Shown here one piece after another: positions 1 to 9,049 of a stretch of 64,000 bases of DNA. The notes beneath the pieces are model-generated. The model worked only from the letters and a program-made list of their open reading frames with translations, had not been told where the DNA came from and searched no databases. The stretch spans positions 23,201-87,200 of the forward strand of contig JANQJC010000104.1 in the NCBI GenBank assembly GCA_028281825.1. Reading direction: 5' to 3'. The DNA is from Flavobacteriales bacterium. Lineage in GTDB: Bacteria > Bacteroidota > Bacteroidia > JANQJC01. A program made the translations under genes and the position numbers. The first letter of the stretch is position 1; the number at the start of each line of letters is the position of its first letter.

Positions 1-48
1 ATCATCAACTGGGAAGATTTTCAGGAAAAATATAAGATTACTGACTAA
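1..48 (+). CDS. 3' tail of a gene cut by the left edge (tentative)
   Basis: Reading frame 1 is open from the first base and gives a protein-like tail, IINWEDFQEKYKITD, before a TAA at 46-48. It would overlap the end of the converging L-2-hydroxyglutarate oxidase gene by 11 bases, as other converging pairs in this window do at their stops. Only 15 residues are visible, so no function can be given. Chance open frame remains possible. Confidence 0.3.
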   Translation: MINWEDFQEKYKITD

Positions 49-1282
49 CGTTGGTTTTCAGCGCAAAGTGCTTCTCAGCCATTTCCCTCACTTGGTCTCC
101 AATAGCCAGACTTGCCGTTGCCGCTGGTGAAGGTGCATTCAGCACATGGATACTATTCTCTTTGTATTCAATTTTAAAGTCGTCTATCATATTACCATCT
201 GCACCAAGTGCCATTGCCCTTACTCCTGCCCTACCCGGCTCAATATCTTCCATTGTGAGGCTGGGTACCAAGCGTTGAAGTGTTTTTAAGAATAACTTTT
301 TGGAGAAAGCCCTGCGATATTCGTCAATGCCAAACTTCCAGTGCTTACTGAAAAACTTAAGCGTACCCCCAAAGGTCAAGGCATCTAGCGTGTCATTCCA
401 ATCGAAGTCGGTCTTTTCATAACCTTCTCGCTTAAAAGTAAACACCGCATTAGGCCCACACTCAACCCCGCCCATTATCATCCTTGTGAAATGCACCCCG
501 AGAAAAGGGAATTGCGGGTTGGGTACTGGATATATCAGGTTCTTAACCTTATGCTCACCTTCTTTGGTCAACTCGTAATAATCCCCGCGAAAACCCACCA
601 CTTTCATATCCAGTTTTAGGCGATCTTTTTTGGCAAGTCTATCCGCTTGCAGTCCACCACAAAAAACCAAGTGCCTGGTTTGGTATTGCCCCTTGCTGGT
701 AGTCACTGTTGTTATCTCTCCCTCTTTCTGATAGTCTTTCACTTCCTCCCCAAGAACTATCTTACTTTGAGCCTGGATACCAGTCACTAGCTCAGCCATT
801 TTCTTAGTTGCCCCCACAAAATCAACAATGCCTGTGCAAGGCACCCATATAGCGGCAATCCCCTTGCAATAGGGCTCAATATCAGTAATTTCCTTAGCTC
901 CTATCTTTTCAATACCCTCTATTTCATTGGCTATGCCATTCCAGAATATCTTGTCTAAATACTGAAGCTCTGAGTCTTCAACAGCCACCACAACCTTACC
1001 ACAAACATCGTGTGCGACACCATGCTCTTTGGAGAAGGCCACCAACTCCCTGCGGCCTTTCACACAATTTTTGGCTTTTAATGAACCTGGTTTGTAATAA
1101 AGTCCGGAATGGATGACACCAGAGTTATGCCCTGTTTGGTGTGCAGCCAATGACTGTTCTTTCTCTATAAGTAGAATTCTTACATCGGGATTATGCGATT
1201 GTATCTTATAGGCGGTTGCTGCGCCTACAATTCCGCCTCCTACTATCGTGATGTCAAACAATTGATTATCAGAATTTTGCAA
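38..1282 (-). CDS. lhgO: L-2-hydroxyglutarate oxidase (FAD-dependent)
   Basis: An FAD-dependent oxidase of the DAO/LhgO family, which oxidises L-2-hydroxyglutarate to 2-oxoglutarate and passes electrons to quinone at the inner membrane. The dinucleotide-binding motif GGGIVG lies at about residues 15-20 and the family signature HNSGVIHSGLYY at about 52-63. At about 414 residues the length fits the family. No ATG or GTG lies near the conserved N-terminus. The start must be TTG, either at 1282 or at 1261; the latter begins MFDITIVGGG and matches the usual family N-terminus better. A TAnnTTTG promoter element lies upstream at 1303-1310. The gene is monocistronic. Confident in family and function, less so in the exact start. 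Confidence 0.92.
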   Translation of the reverse strand: MQNSDNQLFDITIVGGGIVGAATAYKIQSHNPDVRILLIEKEQSLAAHQTGHNSGVIHSGLYYKPGSLKAKNCVKGRRELVAFSKEHGVAHDVCGKVVVAVEDSELQYLDKIFWNGIANEIEGIEKIGAKEITDIEPYCKGIAAIWVPCTGIVDFVGATKKMAELVTGIQAQSKIVLGEEVKDYQKEGEITTVTTSKGQYQTRHLVFCGGLQADRLAKKDRLKLDMKVVGFRGDYYELTKEGEHKVKNLIYPVPNPQFPFLGVHFTRMIMGGVECGPNAVFTFKREGYEKTDFDWNDTLDALTFGGTLKFFSKHWKFGIDEYRRAFSKKLFLKTLQRLVPSLTMEDIEPGRAGVRAMALGADGNMIDDFKIEYKENSIHVLNAPSPAATASLAIGDQVREMAEKHFALKTNVSQ

Positions 1283-1302
1283 AACAGGTGTTATAGGTTG
1301 CG

Positions 1303-1310
1303 CAAAAATA
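1303..1310 (-). promoter_or_regulatory. TAnnTTTG -7 promoter element for lhgO
   Basis: On the minus strand this reads TATTTTTG, an exact match to the Bacteroidota -7 consensus TAnnTTTG. It lies about 20 bases before the TTG start at 1282. No clear -33 TTTG was found at the usual spacing. Confidence 0.4.
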
Positions 1311-1363
1311 TGATTTTATAAAAAACCATACTCGTGGACTTAATAAGATGTTAGTAAAAAGTA

Positions 1364-2605
1364 TCAGAGGAATACAGCTTGGAACAAATAAGCCACTCCC
1401 AAACCCACAAAATTGGCAATGGCATATCCCACTAAGCCAGTAGTAAGCCCAGAGACCACTATATCTTTATTCTTCAGAACGCTTGCAACAGGACCAATAA
1501 AAGCAGGCCCAAAAATACCAGCCGTTGACGTAATCAGCACTGTATCCGCATCTATCCTAAAGATAAATGCCAAAAGAAAATGCAGGCCAACACTACTCAC
1601 AAACACAATCGCACAAAAAAGAAATACCTCTGGCGATGAATTAAGCAACTCGGCAAAATTAGAGACCATACCAATCGCCAGGCAGAAAATGAGCAAGAAA
1701 TACTCACCCAATTCATAAGTTCTAGGCAGCCGCCTCACTCTTTTGAAGAAAGAGGCTCCTATACTTAAGCTAGTCATCGCCAATAAAGTATGTGGGGCCG
1801 TTATTTTTCCAGTTACCAGCATAGAGAAGCCAATGCTCAAACCAAGAACAGCAGCTGCCAGTAAAAAACCAACTGCCATACTTCTGGCAATTACCACCTT
1901 TCTCAAAGTGCTTACTTTGAATTTTTTCTTTTGATTGGCCTCTTTACGCTGCTCAATTTTCTTTACCATCTCCTCAGTATCATAACCTGACCTTTGGTAA
2001 TGGAAGGTCGACTCCCTATCTGTCTCTTCAACCCTTTTAAACGATGGCAAGAATTTAAGTGCCAGCTTTTGGGCTACTGTCATCAACAGCAGTAGATACA
2101 TTCCACTTAGTACCACATCGCAAGCATTCAATAAAATAAATACTTCTTCTTTTACTTCCAACGCTAACCCAATTGCCGACATGTTTGGCGTGCCGCCCGT
2201 GTACACACCAATCATCATCCCAGCCAGTTTCCACACATCAGGTATTCTATCTATAAACAACCAAGAGACAAAAAAAGAACTGGAGATTACCCCTATGGCA
2301 CCTAAAAAAAATGAAAACATGGAAGTCTTCGCATGTTTCAGCCACTTCATAAAGTCAGTCGAGAACAGCAGCAAGGCGATAGCCATTGGTATCACAGCTT
2401 CTGAAATGGTCATGGATAAATCGCCATTAAGCGTCAATGAGGGAATATTACCCAAAAGCAATCCAATGGCATAGCATAGCACTACTGGCCCTACCATACC
2501 TGCCAACTTGTTGCGTTTCACCACCTCCAACACCACCGCTGGAAACAGAATAATAAATAGGATTAATATAGGGTCGCTGATGTTCAATGCTAAGATTTCA
2601 GACAC
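1364..2605 (-). CDS. DUF819 family integral membrane protein
   Basis: A 413-residue, very hydrophobic protein with about ten to eleven membrane segments and a charged cytoplasmic loop around residues 195-235 (runs of KK, EE and RK). The pattern and sequences such as YTGGTPNMSAIG and GIFGPAFIGPVAS match the DUF819 (YjcL-like) family of predicted inner-membrane transporters, whose substrate is unknown. The start is GTG, directly preceded in frame by TGA, so no longer version is possible. A perfect TAnnTTTG (TAGGTTTG) at 2607-2614 sits one base before this GTG, which suggests either a leaderless transcript or a chance match. The gene stands between lhgO and hemE on the same strand without obvious functional link. 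Confidence 0.82.
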   Translation of the reverse strand: MSEILALNISDPILILFIILFPAVVLEVVKRNKLAGMVGPVVLCYAIGLLLGNIPSLTLNGDLSMTISEAVIPMAIALLLFSTDFMKWLKHAKTSMFSFFLGAIGVISSSFFVSWLFIDRIPDVWKLAGMMIGVYTGGTPNMSAIGLALEVKEEVFILLNACDVVLSGMYLLLLMTVAQKLALKFLPSFKRVEETDRESTFHYQRSGYDTEEMVKKIEQRKEANQKKKFKVSTLRKVVIARSMAVGFLLAAAVLGLSIGFSMLVTGKITAPHTLLAMTSLSIGASFFKRVRRLPRTYELGEYFLLIFCLAIGMVSNFAELLNSSPEVFLFCAIVFVSSVGLHFLLAFIFRIDADTVLITSTAGIFGPAFIGPVASVLKNKDIVVSGLTTGLVGYAIANFVGLGVAYLFQAVFL

Positions 2606-2647
2606 TCAAACCTAGCAATTTTAAGCGAACATAAAAGTGAAGTCCTG

Positions 2648-3685
2648 CTAAAATCTAAACTCCTTTACTGTATCAACAAAGAACTTCACTTTGCCCGGGT
2701 CAGTATCAGGATATACGCCATGCCCGAGATTGGCAATATGCCTTTGCGGTCCAAACTCTCTAAGCATTCTCTCTGTTTCAGCTTTGATAGTTTCTTCACT
2801 GGAGTACAATAAACATGGGTCTAAATTACCTTGCAGGGTTTTATTCGATCCTACCAACTCGCGAGACTCTGCTATATCCATATTCCAATCCAGGCCTATG
2901 GTATTACAATTCAATTGCCCTAGTTCTTTGCGTACAAAATACGCCCCTTTTGCAAAAACCGTGATAGGCAATTCTGGATGTTTTGCCTTTATTGCTTCGC
3001 ATATTTCCCTAATCCCTTTTAAGGCAAACTCCTTGTACTGTTCAGTTGTTAAAATGCCAGCCCAACTATCAAAAACCTGAAGCATATTAGCACCTGCCTC
3101 AATCTGCCCAAAGAGATAATTTATGGTTGATTGCGTTATTTTATCCAACAGCTTATGGGCTAAAACAGGTTTAGTGTAAAGAAATCTCCTTGCCCGAGAA
3201 AAAGTTTTGGAGCCACTCCCCTCAATCATATATGAGAGTATTGTCCACGGCGCACCTGAAAAACCAATGACAGGAACTCTACCATCCAACCTTTCCTTGG
3301 TTATTTTAATGGCATCTATAGTATAGCTTAAGTCATCTGCTTCAGCCACTTTTAGTTGCTCAATATCAGTTGCGCTATTTATCGTCTTTTCAAACCAAGG
3401 TCCCTTCTTTTCAATCATCTCGTATTGTAATCCCATCGCTTCTGGTATTACCAATATGTCTGAGAAAATTATCGCTGCATCTACACCCAAAATATCCACT
3501 GGTTGTATAGTTACTTCAGCCGCTAAGCCTGGTGTTTCAACCAATTCTTTGAAACCACTAAGGCTATTGCGAATGGCTCTGTATTCTGGCAATATCCTGC
3601 CTGCCTGTCTCATCAGCCACACGGGAGTCCTTTCTGTCTTTTCTCCTCTTGCAGCGCGTAAAATCAAATCGTTCTGTAGTTCCAT
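2648..3685 (-). CDS. hemE: Uroporphyrinogen decarboxylase
   Basis: Cytosolic enzyme that removes four carboxyl groups from uroporphyrinogen III to give coproporphyrinogen III in haem synthesis. The substrate-binding signature [12 protein letters not shown] lies at about residues 19-30 and the second family signature [10 protein letters not shown] near 140. The length of 345 residues is typical. An upstream TTG at 3688 is in frame, but the ATG at 3685 gives [15 protein letters not shown], the usual N-terminus, and overlaps the bestrophin stop by one base (TGATG), which implies translational coupling. The pairing with a bestrophin is positional only; I know no functional link. Confidence 0.97.
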   Translation of the reverse strand: MELQNDLILRAARGEKTERTPVWLMRQAGRILPEYRAIRNSLSGFKELVETPGLAAEVTIQPVDILGVDAAIIFSDILVIPEAMGLQYEMIEKKGPWFEKTINSATDIEQLKVAEADDLSYTIDAIKITKERLDGRVPVIGFSGAPWTILSYMIEGSGSKTFSRARRFLYTKPVLAHKLLDKITQSTINYLFGQIEAGANMLQVFDSWAGILTTEQYKEFALKGIREICEAIKAKHPELPITVFAKGAYFVRKELGQLNCNTIGLDWNMDIAESRELVGSNKTLQGNLDPCLLYSSEETIKAETERMLREFGPQRHIANLGHGVYPDTDPGKVKFFVDTVKEFRF

Positions 3686-4560
3686 CAAGCTTTATTATCA
3701 AATATTTCGTGTAGGTTTCTCCTTATGTTGCTCGAGATACTGTCTGTGGGTAAGTCATTGGGGTCTGTACCAAACGGGTCTTCTATCTCTTCGGCAATTA
3801 GCTCTAAACTGGCTAATACATAAAATACAAACATCACCACTAAAATGGTCCAGTAACCGAAACTACTAATAAAACCAAATGGCATGGTGATGGTGTAAAT
3901 GAAAATGAATTTTTTAAGGAATGAGCTATAAGAATATGGGATAGGTGTTTTCTTGATACGCTCACACCCACCTAAAATATCCAGGAATGACTGATATTCA
4001 GCATTCAATACAATCAACTTCTCTTCTGATATTTTACCAGAAGTTACAAGCCCATTCATTTCCTGGAATAGCTCTTGAGTTATGAGGTTAGGGATATGGC
4101 TTTTGCCTCTTAGGTCATCCACTTTTAGTTTAGAGGTATCTTCCAATTCATCCCACTTCACACCCTCCCGCAAGTGCTCTTTCATTGCAAAAACGAAGTT
4201 GGTGATTAATTTCCTAAAGTCACTTCTCAATGGCTCATCACCTTTAGCAATTATACTAAGCTTGATACCCAGGTTACGGGTATTATTCACTAAAGCACCC
4301 CATAGCTTCCTACCTTCCCACCAACGTTCATAAGCGGTGTTGGTTCTGAACACCAGCAACAGAGATATCACAAATCCAAGCAAAGAGTGTACCAAGGGCG
4401 TATTCCTATGGTCAAGGTGAAGGTAATCTATTTCAACAGCACAAACAACTGTTGTAAAGGCTCCAAAAGCAAGTATTGAAGGTGCTAGCTTGCGAACCGT
4501 ATCAGTTTTGTGCAACGTGAATATCAGCTGCACCCACTCTTTTGGATTGTAATTAACCAT
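3685..4560 (-). CDS. Bestrophin family (UPF0187) ion channel
   Basis: A 291-residue membrane protein of the bacterial bestrophin family, which form pentameric ion channels in the inner membrane. The family core [17 protein letters not shown] is at about residues 71-87, after two predicted membrane segments (about 27-45 and 58-70); two more lie near 215-250. The C-terminal motif [13 protein letters not shown] is also characteristic. It overlaps hemE by one base and is the upstream gene of that pair. The 126-base gap to the divergent symporter gene holds no clear consensus promoter, only the near match TATTTTCG on the minus strand. Confidence 0.9.
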   Translation of the reverse strand: MVNYNPKEWVQLIFTLHKTDTVRKLAPSILAFGAFTTVVCAVEIDYLHLDHRNTPLVHSLLGFVISLLLVFRTNTAYERWWEGRKLWGALVNNTRNLGIKLSIIAKGDEPLRSDFRKLITNFVFAMKEHLREGVKWDELEDTSKLKVDDLRGKSHIPNLITQELFQEMNGLVTSGKISEEKLIVLNAEYQSFLDILGGCERIKKTPIPYSYSSFLKKFIFIYTITMPFGFISSFGYWTILVVMFVFYVLASLELIAEEIEDPFGTDPNDLPTDSISSNIRRNLHEIFDNKA

Positions 4561-4686
4561 TATTCTAAGAAGCCCCGAAAATATTGATTTTTCATGAAAA
4601 AAGGTTGTTCTATTTTATTCATAATAGTTTGCACTTTCATCTAATATTGCTAATATCGTTCGCAGAAAAACCAATAACACACTGCT

Positions 4687-5550
4687 ATGCAATCAAACAT
4701 TTTAACGGAAGTTTTCCTTCCGCTGGCACTCGGCATTATCATGCTGGGTATGGGATTATCCCTGACTATTGCTGATTTTAGAAGGATTTTTGTTTACCCC
4801 AAAGCTGTTACTATTGGATTACTCAATCAAATCATTCTTCTGCCTATCATAGCCTTTGGCCTCATAAAAGTATTTGGCCTGCAAGCAGAACTAGCCGTTG
4901 GTATTATGATACTTGCAGCTTGCCCAGGTGGGGCAACTTCAAATCTTATTTCTCATTTGGCGAAAGGTGATACGGCATTATCCATTACCCTAACTGCCTT
5001 CTCGTCATTGGTAACGGTTGTAAGTATTCCCTTCATTGTGAATTTTGCCATAGTAGAGTTTATGCCTAATGGTGAAGAGCAGCAATTAAATGTAATGAAA
5101 ACGGTTGTTTCAGTAATTGTAATAACTATTGTCCCTGTGGCAATTGGCATGTTCATTCACTCAAAGGCTCCATCTTTTTCCCAAAAAATGGAAAAGCCGG
5201 TTAAAATCATGTCGGCTATCTTTCTGGCGCTAATCATACTCGCAGCTATTTTAAAAGAAAAGGATAACCTGGTTATTTTCTTTCAACAAGCTGGCCCTGT
5301 GGCATTAACCCTTAACGTAGTAACACTGGCATTAGGATTTTTTGTGGCCAAGCTCCTGGGCTTGAGTGCAAGGCAAAGTATGACAGTTTCTATTGAATCA
5401 GGAATACAAAACGGCACTTTGGGTATTACTATTGCAGCAACACTGCTTAATAACTCGCAAATGTCTGTGCCACCTGCCATATACAGTTTAATCATGTTTA
5501 TGACTGCCGGAGTAGTGATATACACGGGAATAAAGACCATTAAAGATTGA
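4687..5550 (+). CDS. Bile acid:sodium symporter (BASS) family transporter
   Basis: A 287-residue inner-membrane protein with about nine to ten hydrophobic segments. The signature ACPGGATSNLISHLAKGD at about residues 78-95 and the late glycine-rich segment SGIQNGTLGI match the BASS/SBF family, which couple sodium to uptake of organic anions such as bile acids or, in bacteria, often pantoate or other carboxylates. The substrate cannot be read from the sequence. It is followed after a single base by a short-chain dehydrogenase, so the two are almost certainly co-transcribed. The start ATG gives a compact N-terminus entering the first membrane segment. Confidence 0.9.
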   Translation: MQSNILTEVFLPLALGIIMLGMGLSLTIADFRRIFVYPKAVTIGLLNQIILLPIIAFGLIKVFGLQAELAVGIMILAACPGGATSNLISHLAKGDTALSITLTAFSSLVTVVSIPFIVNFAIVEFMPNGEEQQLNVMKTVVSVIVITIVPVAIGMFIHSKAPSFSQKMEKPVKIMSAIFLALIILAAILKEKDNLVIFFQQAGPVALTLNVVTLALGFFVAKLLGLSARQSMTVSIESGIQNGTLGITIAATLLNNSQMSVPPAIYSLIMFMTAGVVIYTGIKTIKD

Positions 5551-5551
5551 C

Positions 5552-6313
5552 ATGGAAAAGATAGCCCTGATAACAGGAGCAACAGCAGGTATCGGAGAAG
5601 CAACGGCCAAAAAATTTGCTGAAACAGGCTATGACCTTATCATAACAGGGCGAAGGAAGGAAAGGCTTGAGCAACTAAAAAAAGATTTAGAAAGAAACTC
5701 CAATGTAAAAGTATGGGCTTTATGTTTTGATGTCAGAGACAAAGAAGCAGTTACTAAGATGCTCAATAGCCTTCCTGACCCATGGAAAAACATTGGTGTA
5801 TTGGTCAATAACGCTGGACTAGCTGTAGGCAAAGACCCCATACAAGAAGGCAAAATTGATGATTGGGAGCGAATGATTGATACCAACATCAAAGGGTTGC
5901 TATATATTACCAGAACAGTTACCCCTTGGATGGTGGAAAGAAAGAAAGGACACATCATTAATGTGGCTTCGATTGCTGGGAAGGAAGTATACCCGGCTGG
6001 TAACGTTTATTGCGCTACCAAGCATGCTGTTGATGCACTATCTAGGGCGATAAGATTGGACTTGGTAGAACATGGTATCAAAGTAACCAATATCGCCCCT
6101 GGATTGGTGGAAACAGAATTTTCAGTAGTTCGCTTTAAAGGAGACCAGGACCAAGCTGATAAGGTATATGAGGGTTATAAGCCCCTATTAGCAGAAGACA
6201 TTGCCGATGTGATTTGGTTTACTGCCAGCCGCCCCGCTCATGTGAATATCGCCGACGTATTAATAACGGCTACTGCACAAGCGAATTCCACGGTGGTTGT
6301 GAAAAATGACTAG
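5552..6313 (+). CDS. SDR family NADP-dependent oxidoreductase (YdfG-like)
   Basis: A classical short-chain dehydrogenase/reductase of 253 residues. It shows the nucleotide motif TGATAGIG at about 8-15, arginines after the second strand (TGRRKERL) that favour NADP(H), NNAG at 86-89, the catalytic Ser at about 140, and YxxxK (Y153, K157). It most resembles the YdfG group of serine/3-hydroxy acid dehydrogenases. It lies one base after the symporter gene, which suggests that it may act on the imported compound (inference). Its stop overlaps the end of the converging membrane-protein gene by four bases. Confidence 0.9.
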   Translation: MEKIALITGATAGIGEATAKKFAETGYDLIITGRRKERLEQLKKDLERNSNVKVWALCFDVRDKEAVTKMLNSLPDPWKNIGVLVNNAGLAVGKDPIQEGKIDDWERMIDTNIKGLLYITRTVTPWMVERKKGHIINVASIAGKEVYPAGNVYCATKHAVDALSRAIRLDLVEHGIKVTNIAPGLVETEFSVVRFKGDQDQADKVYEGYKPLLAEDIADVIWFTASRPAHVNIADVLITATAQANSTVVVKND

Positions 6314-7971
6314 TTCTCTTTCAATCTATACAAGCGACAAAAATCATTCTCAACTATCTTCTCATACCCATTGGTAACTATTTCCTGTATTTCAACATGG
6401 CAAGGGTCTTCCAGATTATAGTCGCTCCCTTGCATATACACATACTTGATGACCGTGCTACTGCCATCTTTAGCTTTAACACTGAATGCCTCAGGGTATT
6501 CCGGATTTCGATAGAATTTACACGCCGCCCAGCTATTATCAGGCACAAGTCCTGTTAAGTATTCCAAGTTATACTTTGTGTCAGCCCAATTGATTGGAAA
6601 CCACTCCAGATGGGCTTCGTAATTGTCTAATATTACGATAGGCCTACCTCCTGCCAAATAGTTGTTGGCGTGTACATATAGCCAGTAGTTATTGTAATCA
6701 AAAGCCACAACAATACTACCATCTTCTATTTTGTCTCCTGCTTCTTCCTTTATTTTTTTGGCTGTTTTGGTCAGATGTAGCATGTCTTTTGTATTCAAGT
6801 CTACATACTGTAGTTGAACAACAATCAAAATCAAGAAGCTCAATATATGCACCCATTTGGGGTATTTGAGCATGGCCAATGCTGTTATTAGTAAGATAAA
6901 AAACAGCAAGCCCAGTCGCTCTGTGACTACATTGGCATTGGGCAGTGTAAAATAAAGGTACAATACTCCAATAATCAGCAAGAACCAAAGCTGCGGAGCA
7001 CTAATGCTTAGTGACTTTTTATTGCCTGCGCGTGAGCGCCAATCCTTCAAAGAAAAAATAAGGTTAATCGCTAAAATCGACGCAAACAATACAACCAAAA
7101 TATTGGCGCAATTAATGTCCATAAGATGAGCTGGTGCTCCCAATGCCCTCATACTCCACAACCAGAAAACCAACTCAGCAAATGGGATGTATACTGCCCC
7201 TGCCTCTAATGAGTCTACTTTTAAAATGTAATTGGCTGTAAGCCAAAGCCCAGGAAATCCTGCCACGACAATCATAAGTAACTTGCGGATAGCAAGTTTC
7301 CATCCCTCTATTCTTATGCTGCCATCATTCCGTTCAATACTAACTTCAGATACTACCAATAAACACAGAAGGAATATGGTTATCATGAAAATAAGCAGAT
7401 GAGAAAAATAAACCGCCAGTAATATGATAAAAAGCAATGCTGTATTCCATACCTTAAATGTATTGGCGTGCCGATTAAAAAAGGCCAGGGCCGCAAAAGA
7501 AAAAGTTAGGGCTATCGACATATTATAGGAACCCAGATAGAACAAGCCATTATGCGCCATAATAATCATGAATACACTAAACACTTTATTCTCAGGAGAT
7601 ACCGATAAAATAAAGCTTCGGAAGAAGATTGGGGTAAAAAACAGGTAAATAAGCACGAAAATTTTCAATGCCAGATAATCTGGCACAAACAACAGGCTTA
7701 CTGCCATTATCAAATGCCCCATCCAATTCGGAACAGGCATATTATTTAATACAAAAAAGTCTCTGACCGTTTCATTACTTCCCCATAGCAACTCCTTAAT
7801 TAAACCAGCGTTATAAAGGTGTGTAGCACCATCGAGGTTAAAAAAGTACTTTGGTATCAGCACGGGAAAAAGGCCTATAATCACTAAGGTGTAAAACAAC
7901 CAAGGCTCTACCTTGAGAAAGGTATTCCAGTTAAGATAACTTTTCAATTTGGTGATTACTGGGGGCAGCAT
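6310..7971 (-). CDS. Large polytopic membrane protein, GT-C-like (unknown function)
   Basis: A 553-residue protein with roughly ten to twelve hydrophobic segments over the first 400 residues and a soluble C-terminal part of about 150 residues. The arrangement, with an early periplasmic loop carrying acidic and histidine residues (FNLDGATHLYNAG), recalls GT-C glycosyltransferases of the ArnT/PMT type, but I cannot name a family. It follows gpsA by 19 bases on the same strand and so closes an operon of glycerolipid genes; a role in envelope lipid or glycolipid modification is a guess from context. Two late cysteines (AACKFYRN and EDPCHVE) may form a disulphide. Confidence 0.7.
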   Translation of the reverse strand: MLPPVITKLKSYLNWNTFLKVEPWLFYTLVIIGLFPVLIPKYFFNLDGATHLYNAGLIKELLWGSNETVRDFFVLNNMPVPNWMGHLIMAVSLLFVPDYLALKIFVLIYLFFTPIFFRSFILSVSPENKVFSVFMIIMAHNGLFYLGSYNMSIALTFSFAALAFFNRHANTFKVWNTALLFIILLAVYFSHLLIFMITIFLLCLLVVSEVSIERNDGSIRIEGWKLAIRKLLMIVVAGFPGLWLTANYILKVDSLEAGAVYIPFAELVFWLWSMRALGAPAHLMDINCANILVVLFASILAINLIFSLKDWRSRAGNKKSLSISAPQLWFLLIIGVLYLYFTLPNANVVTERLGLLFFILLITALAMLKYPKWVHILSFLILIVVQLQYVDLNTKDMLHLTKTAKKIKEEAGDKIEDGSIVVAFDYNNYWLYVHANNYLAGGRPIVILDNYEAHLEWFPINWADTKYNLEYLTGLVPDNSWAACKFYRNPEYPEAFSVKAKDGSSTVIKYVYMQGSDYNLEDPCHVEIQEIVTNGYEKIVENDFCRLYRLKEN

Positions 7972-7990
7972 TCAAGTGGCTTAACTGATG

Positions 7991-9049
7991 TTAAAGGTAG
8001 TCCACATCCACATTAAAAGGTAGGTTCATCAGATACTCAACACCTTCTTTCACAGTCATATCTTTATGCACGCAATTGTAAACCGTTTCAGTCAACGGTG
8101 AGCGGAAACCGGCTCCACGCACAAAGGCATAAATCACTTTCACGGTATTTACACCTTCAGCCACTTCTTCCATAGAACCAAGTATTTCTTCTAAGGTCTC
8201 CCCCTTTGCCAGGCGATAACCCACTGTATAATTACGGCTTTTATCACTGGCACAGGTAGCAATCAAGTCACCAATACCCGCCAGGCCAAAAAAAGCACGT
8301 ACATCACCGCCCAACATTCGGCCTATGTATATCATCTCTACCATACCCCGACTGATAAGCAAAGCGCGAGCATTTTCACCGTATCCCAATCCACGCAAAG
8401 CACCAGATGCCAGGGCAATGATATTCTTTAGTACACCCGCCAATTCAACGCCTGTGATATCGTGATTCTCATATACCTGGAAACGACTACTACGCAATGC
8501 TGTAATCCCTTCTTCGCGTACTTCGTCAAACTTGCTGGCTACCACCGTAGCTGCTGGCTGCATAGCTGCCAACTCAGGAGCTAAGTTAGGCCCTGCAAGA
8601 CACCCCACACGCTTAACCACTGTTTCTTGGAGTATAATTTCGCTCATGGTGCTGATATTCCCGCGATTGATGCGAGTTAAACCATCCAATGTCTTTCCTT
8701 CAGGTAGTTTTACATCAAGGCCCTTGGTACCGTGGATAAGAATATGTTCAGGTTCAAGATAGGGGGCCAACATCTTCGTCATCTCCCTGAAATTGGCTGA
8801 TGCCACAATTGGGAAAATCAATCGGCAATTCTCGCTCAGGTATTTGAGGTCGCTAGTGGGTTTAACTCTTTCATGCACCTTTTGGCTGCTATTTTCACGG
8901 GTATTCTCAATGATACCGGCTACTTCAGGTCTGCGACTGAAGAGAATTACATCCCTGTTCTCAGCCAGAATATTGGCTATCGCGGTTCCAAACTTGCCCG
9001 CCCCAATTACCCCTACGGGTCTATTTTCAGACGTGTTTTGCGAGTCCAT
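7991..9049 (-). CDS. gpsA: NAD(P)-dependent glycerol-3-phosphate dehydrogenase
   Basis: Cytosolic enzyme that reduces dihydroxyacetone phosphate to sn-glycerol 3-phosphate, the backbone for phospholipids. The Rossmann motif GAGKFGTAIA is at about residues 16-25. The catalytic-lysine region ELAGVLKNIIALASG and the substrate region GLAGIGDLIATC are typical. The length of 352 residues is normal with a short N-terminal extension. The 5' end overlaps the upstream acyltransferase gene by 23 bases. GpsA supplies the acceptor used by glycerol-phosphate acyltransferases, so the operon groups successive steps of phosphatidic acid synthesis. Confidence 0.97.
   Translation of the reverse strand: MDSQNTSENRPVGVIGAGKFGTAIANILAENRDVILFSRRPEVAGIIENTRENSSQKVHERVKPTSDLKYLSENCRLIFPIVASANFREMTKMLAPYLEPEHILIHGTKGLDVKLPEGKTLDGLTRINRGNISTMSEIILQETVVKRVGCLAGPNLAPELAAMQPAATVVASKFDEVREEGITALRSSRFQVYENHDITGVELAGVLKNIIALASGALRGLGYGENARALLISRGMVEMIYIGRMLGGDVRAFFGLAGIGDLIATCASDKSRNYTVGYRLAKGETLEEILGSMEEVAEGVNTVKVIYAFVRGAGFRSPLTETVYNCVHKDMTVKEGVEYLMNLPFNVDVDYL

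Noticed and set aside
4584..4775. Short frame starting upstream of the symporter gene
   Set aside because: It overlaps the symporter start in another frame and shows no domain or family pattern.
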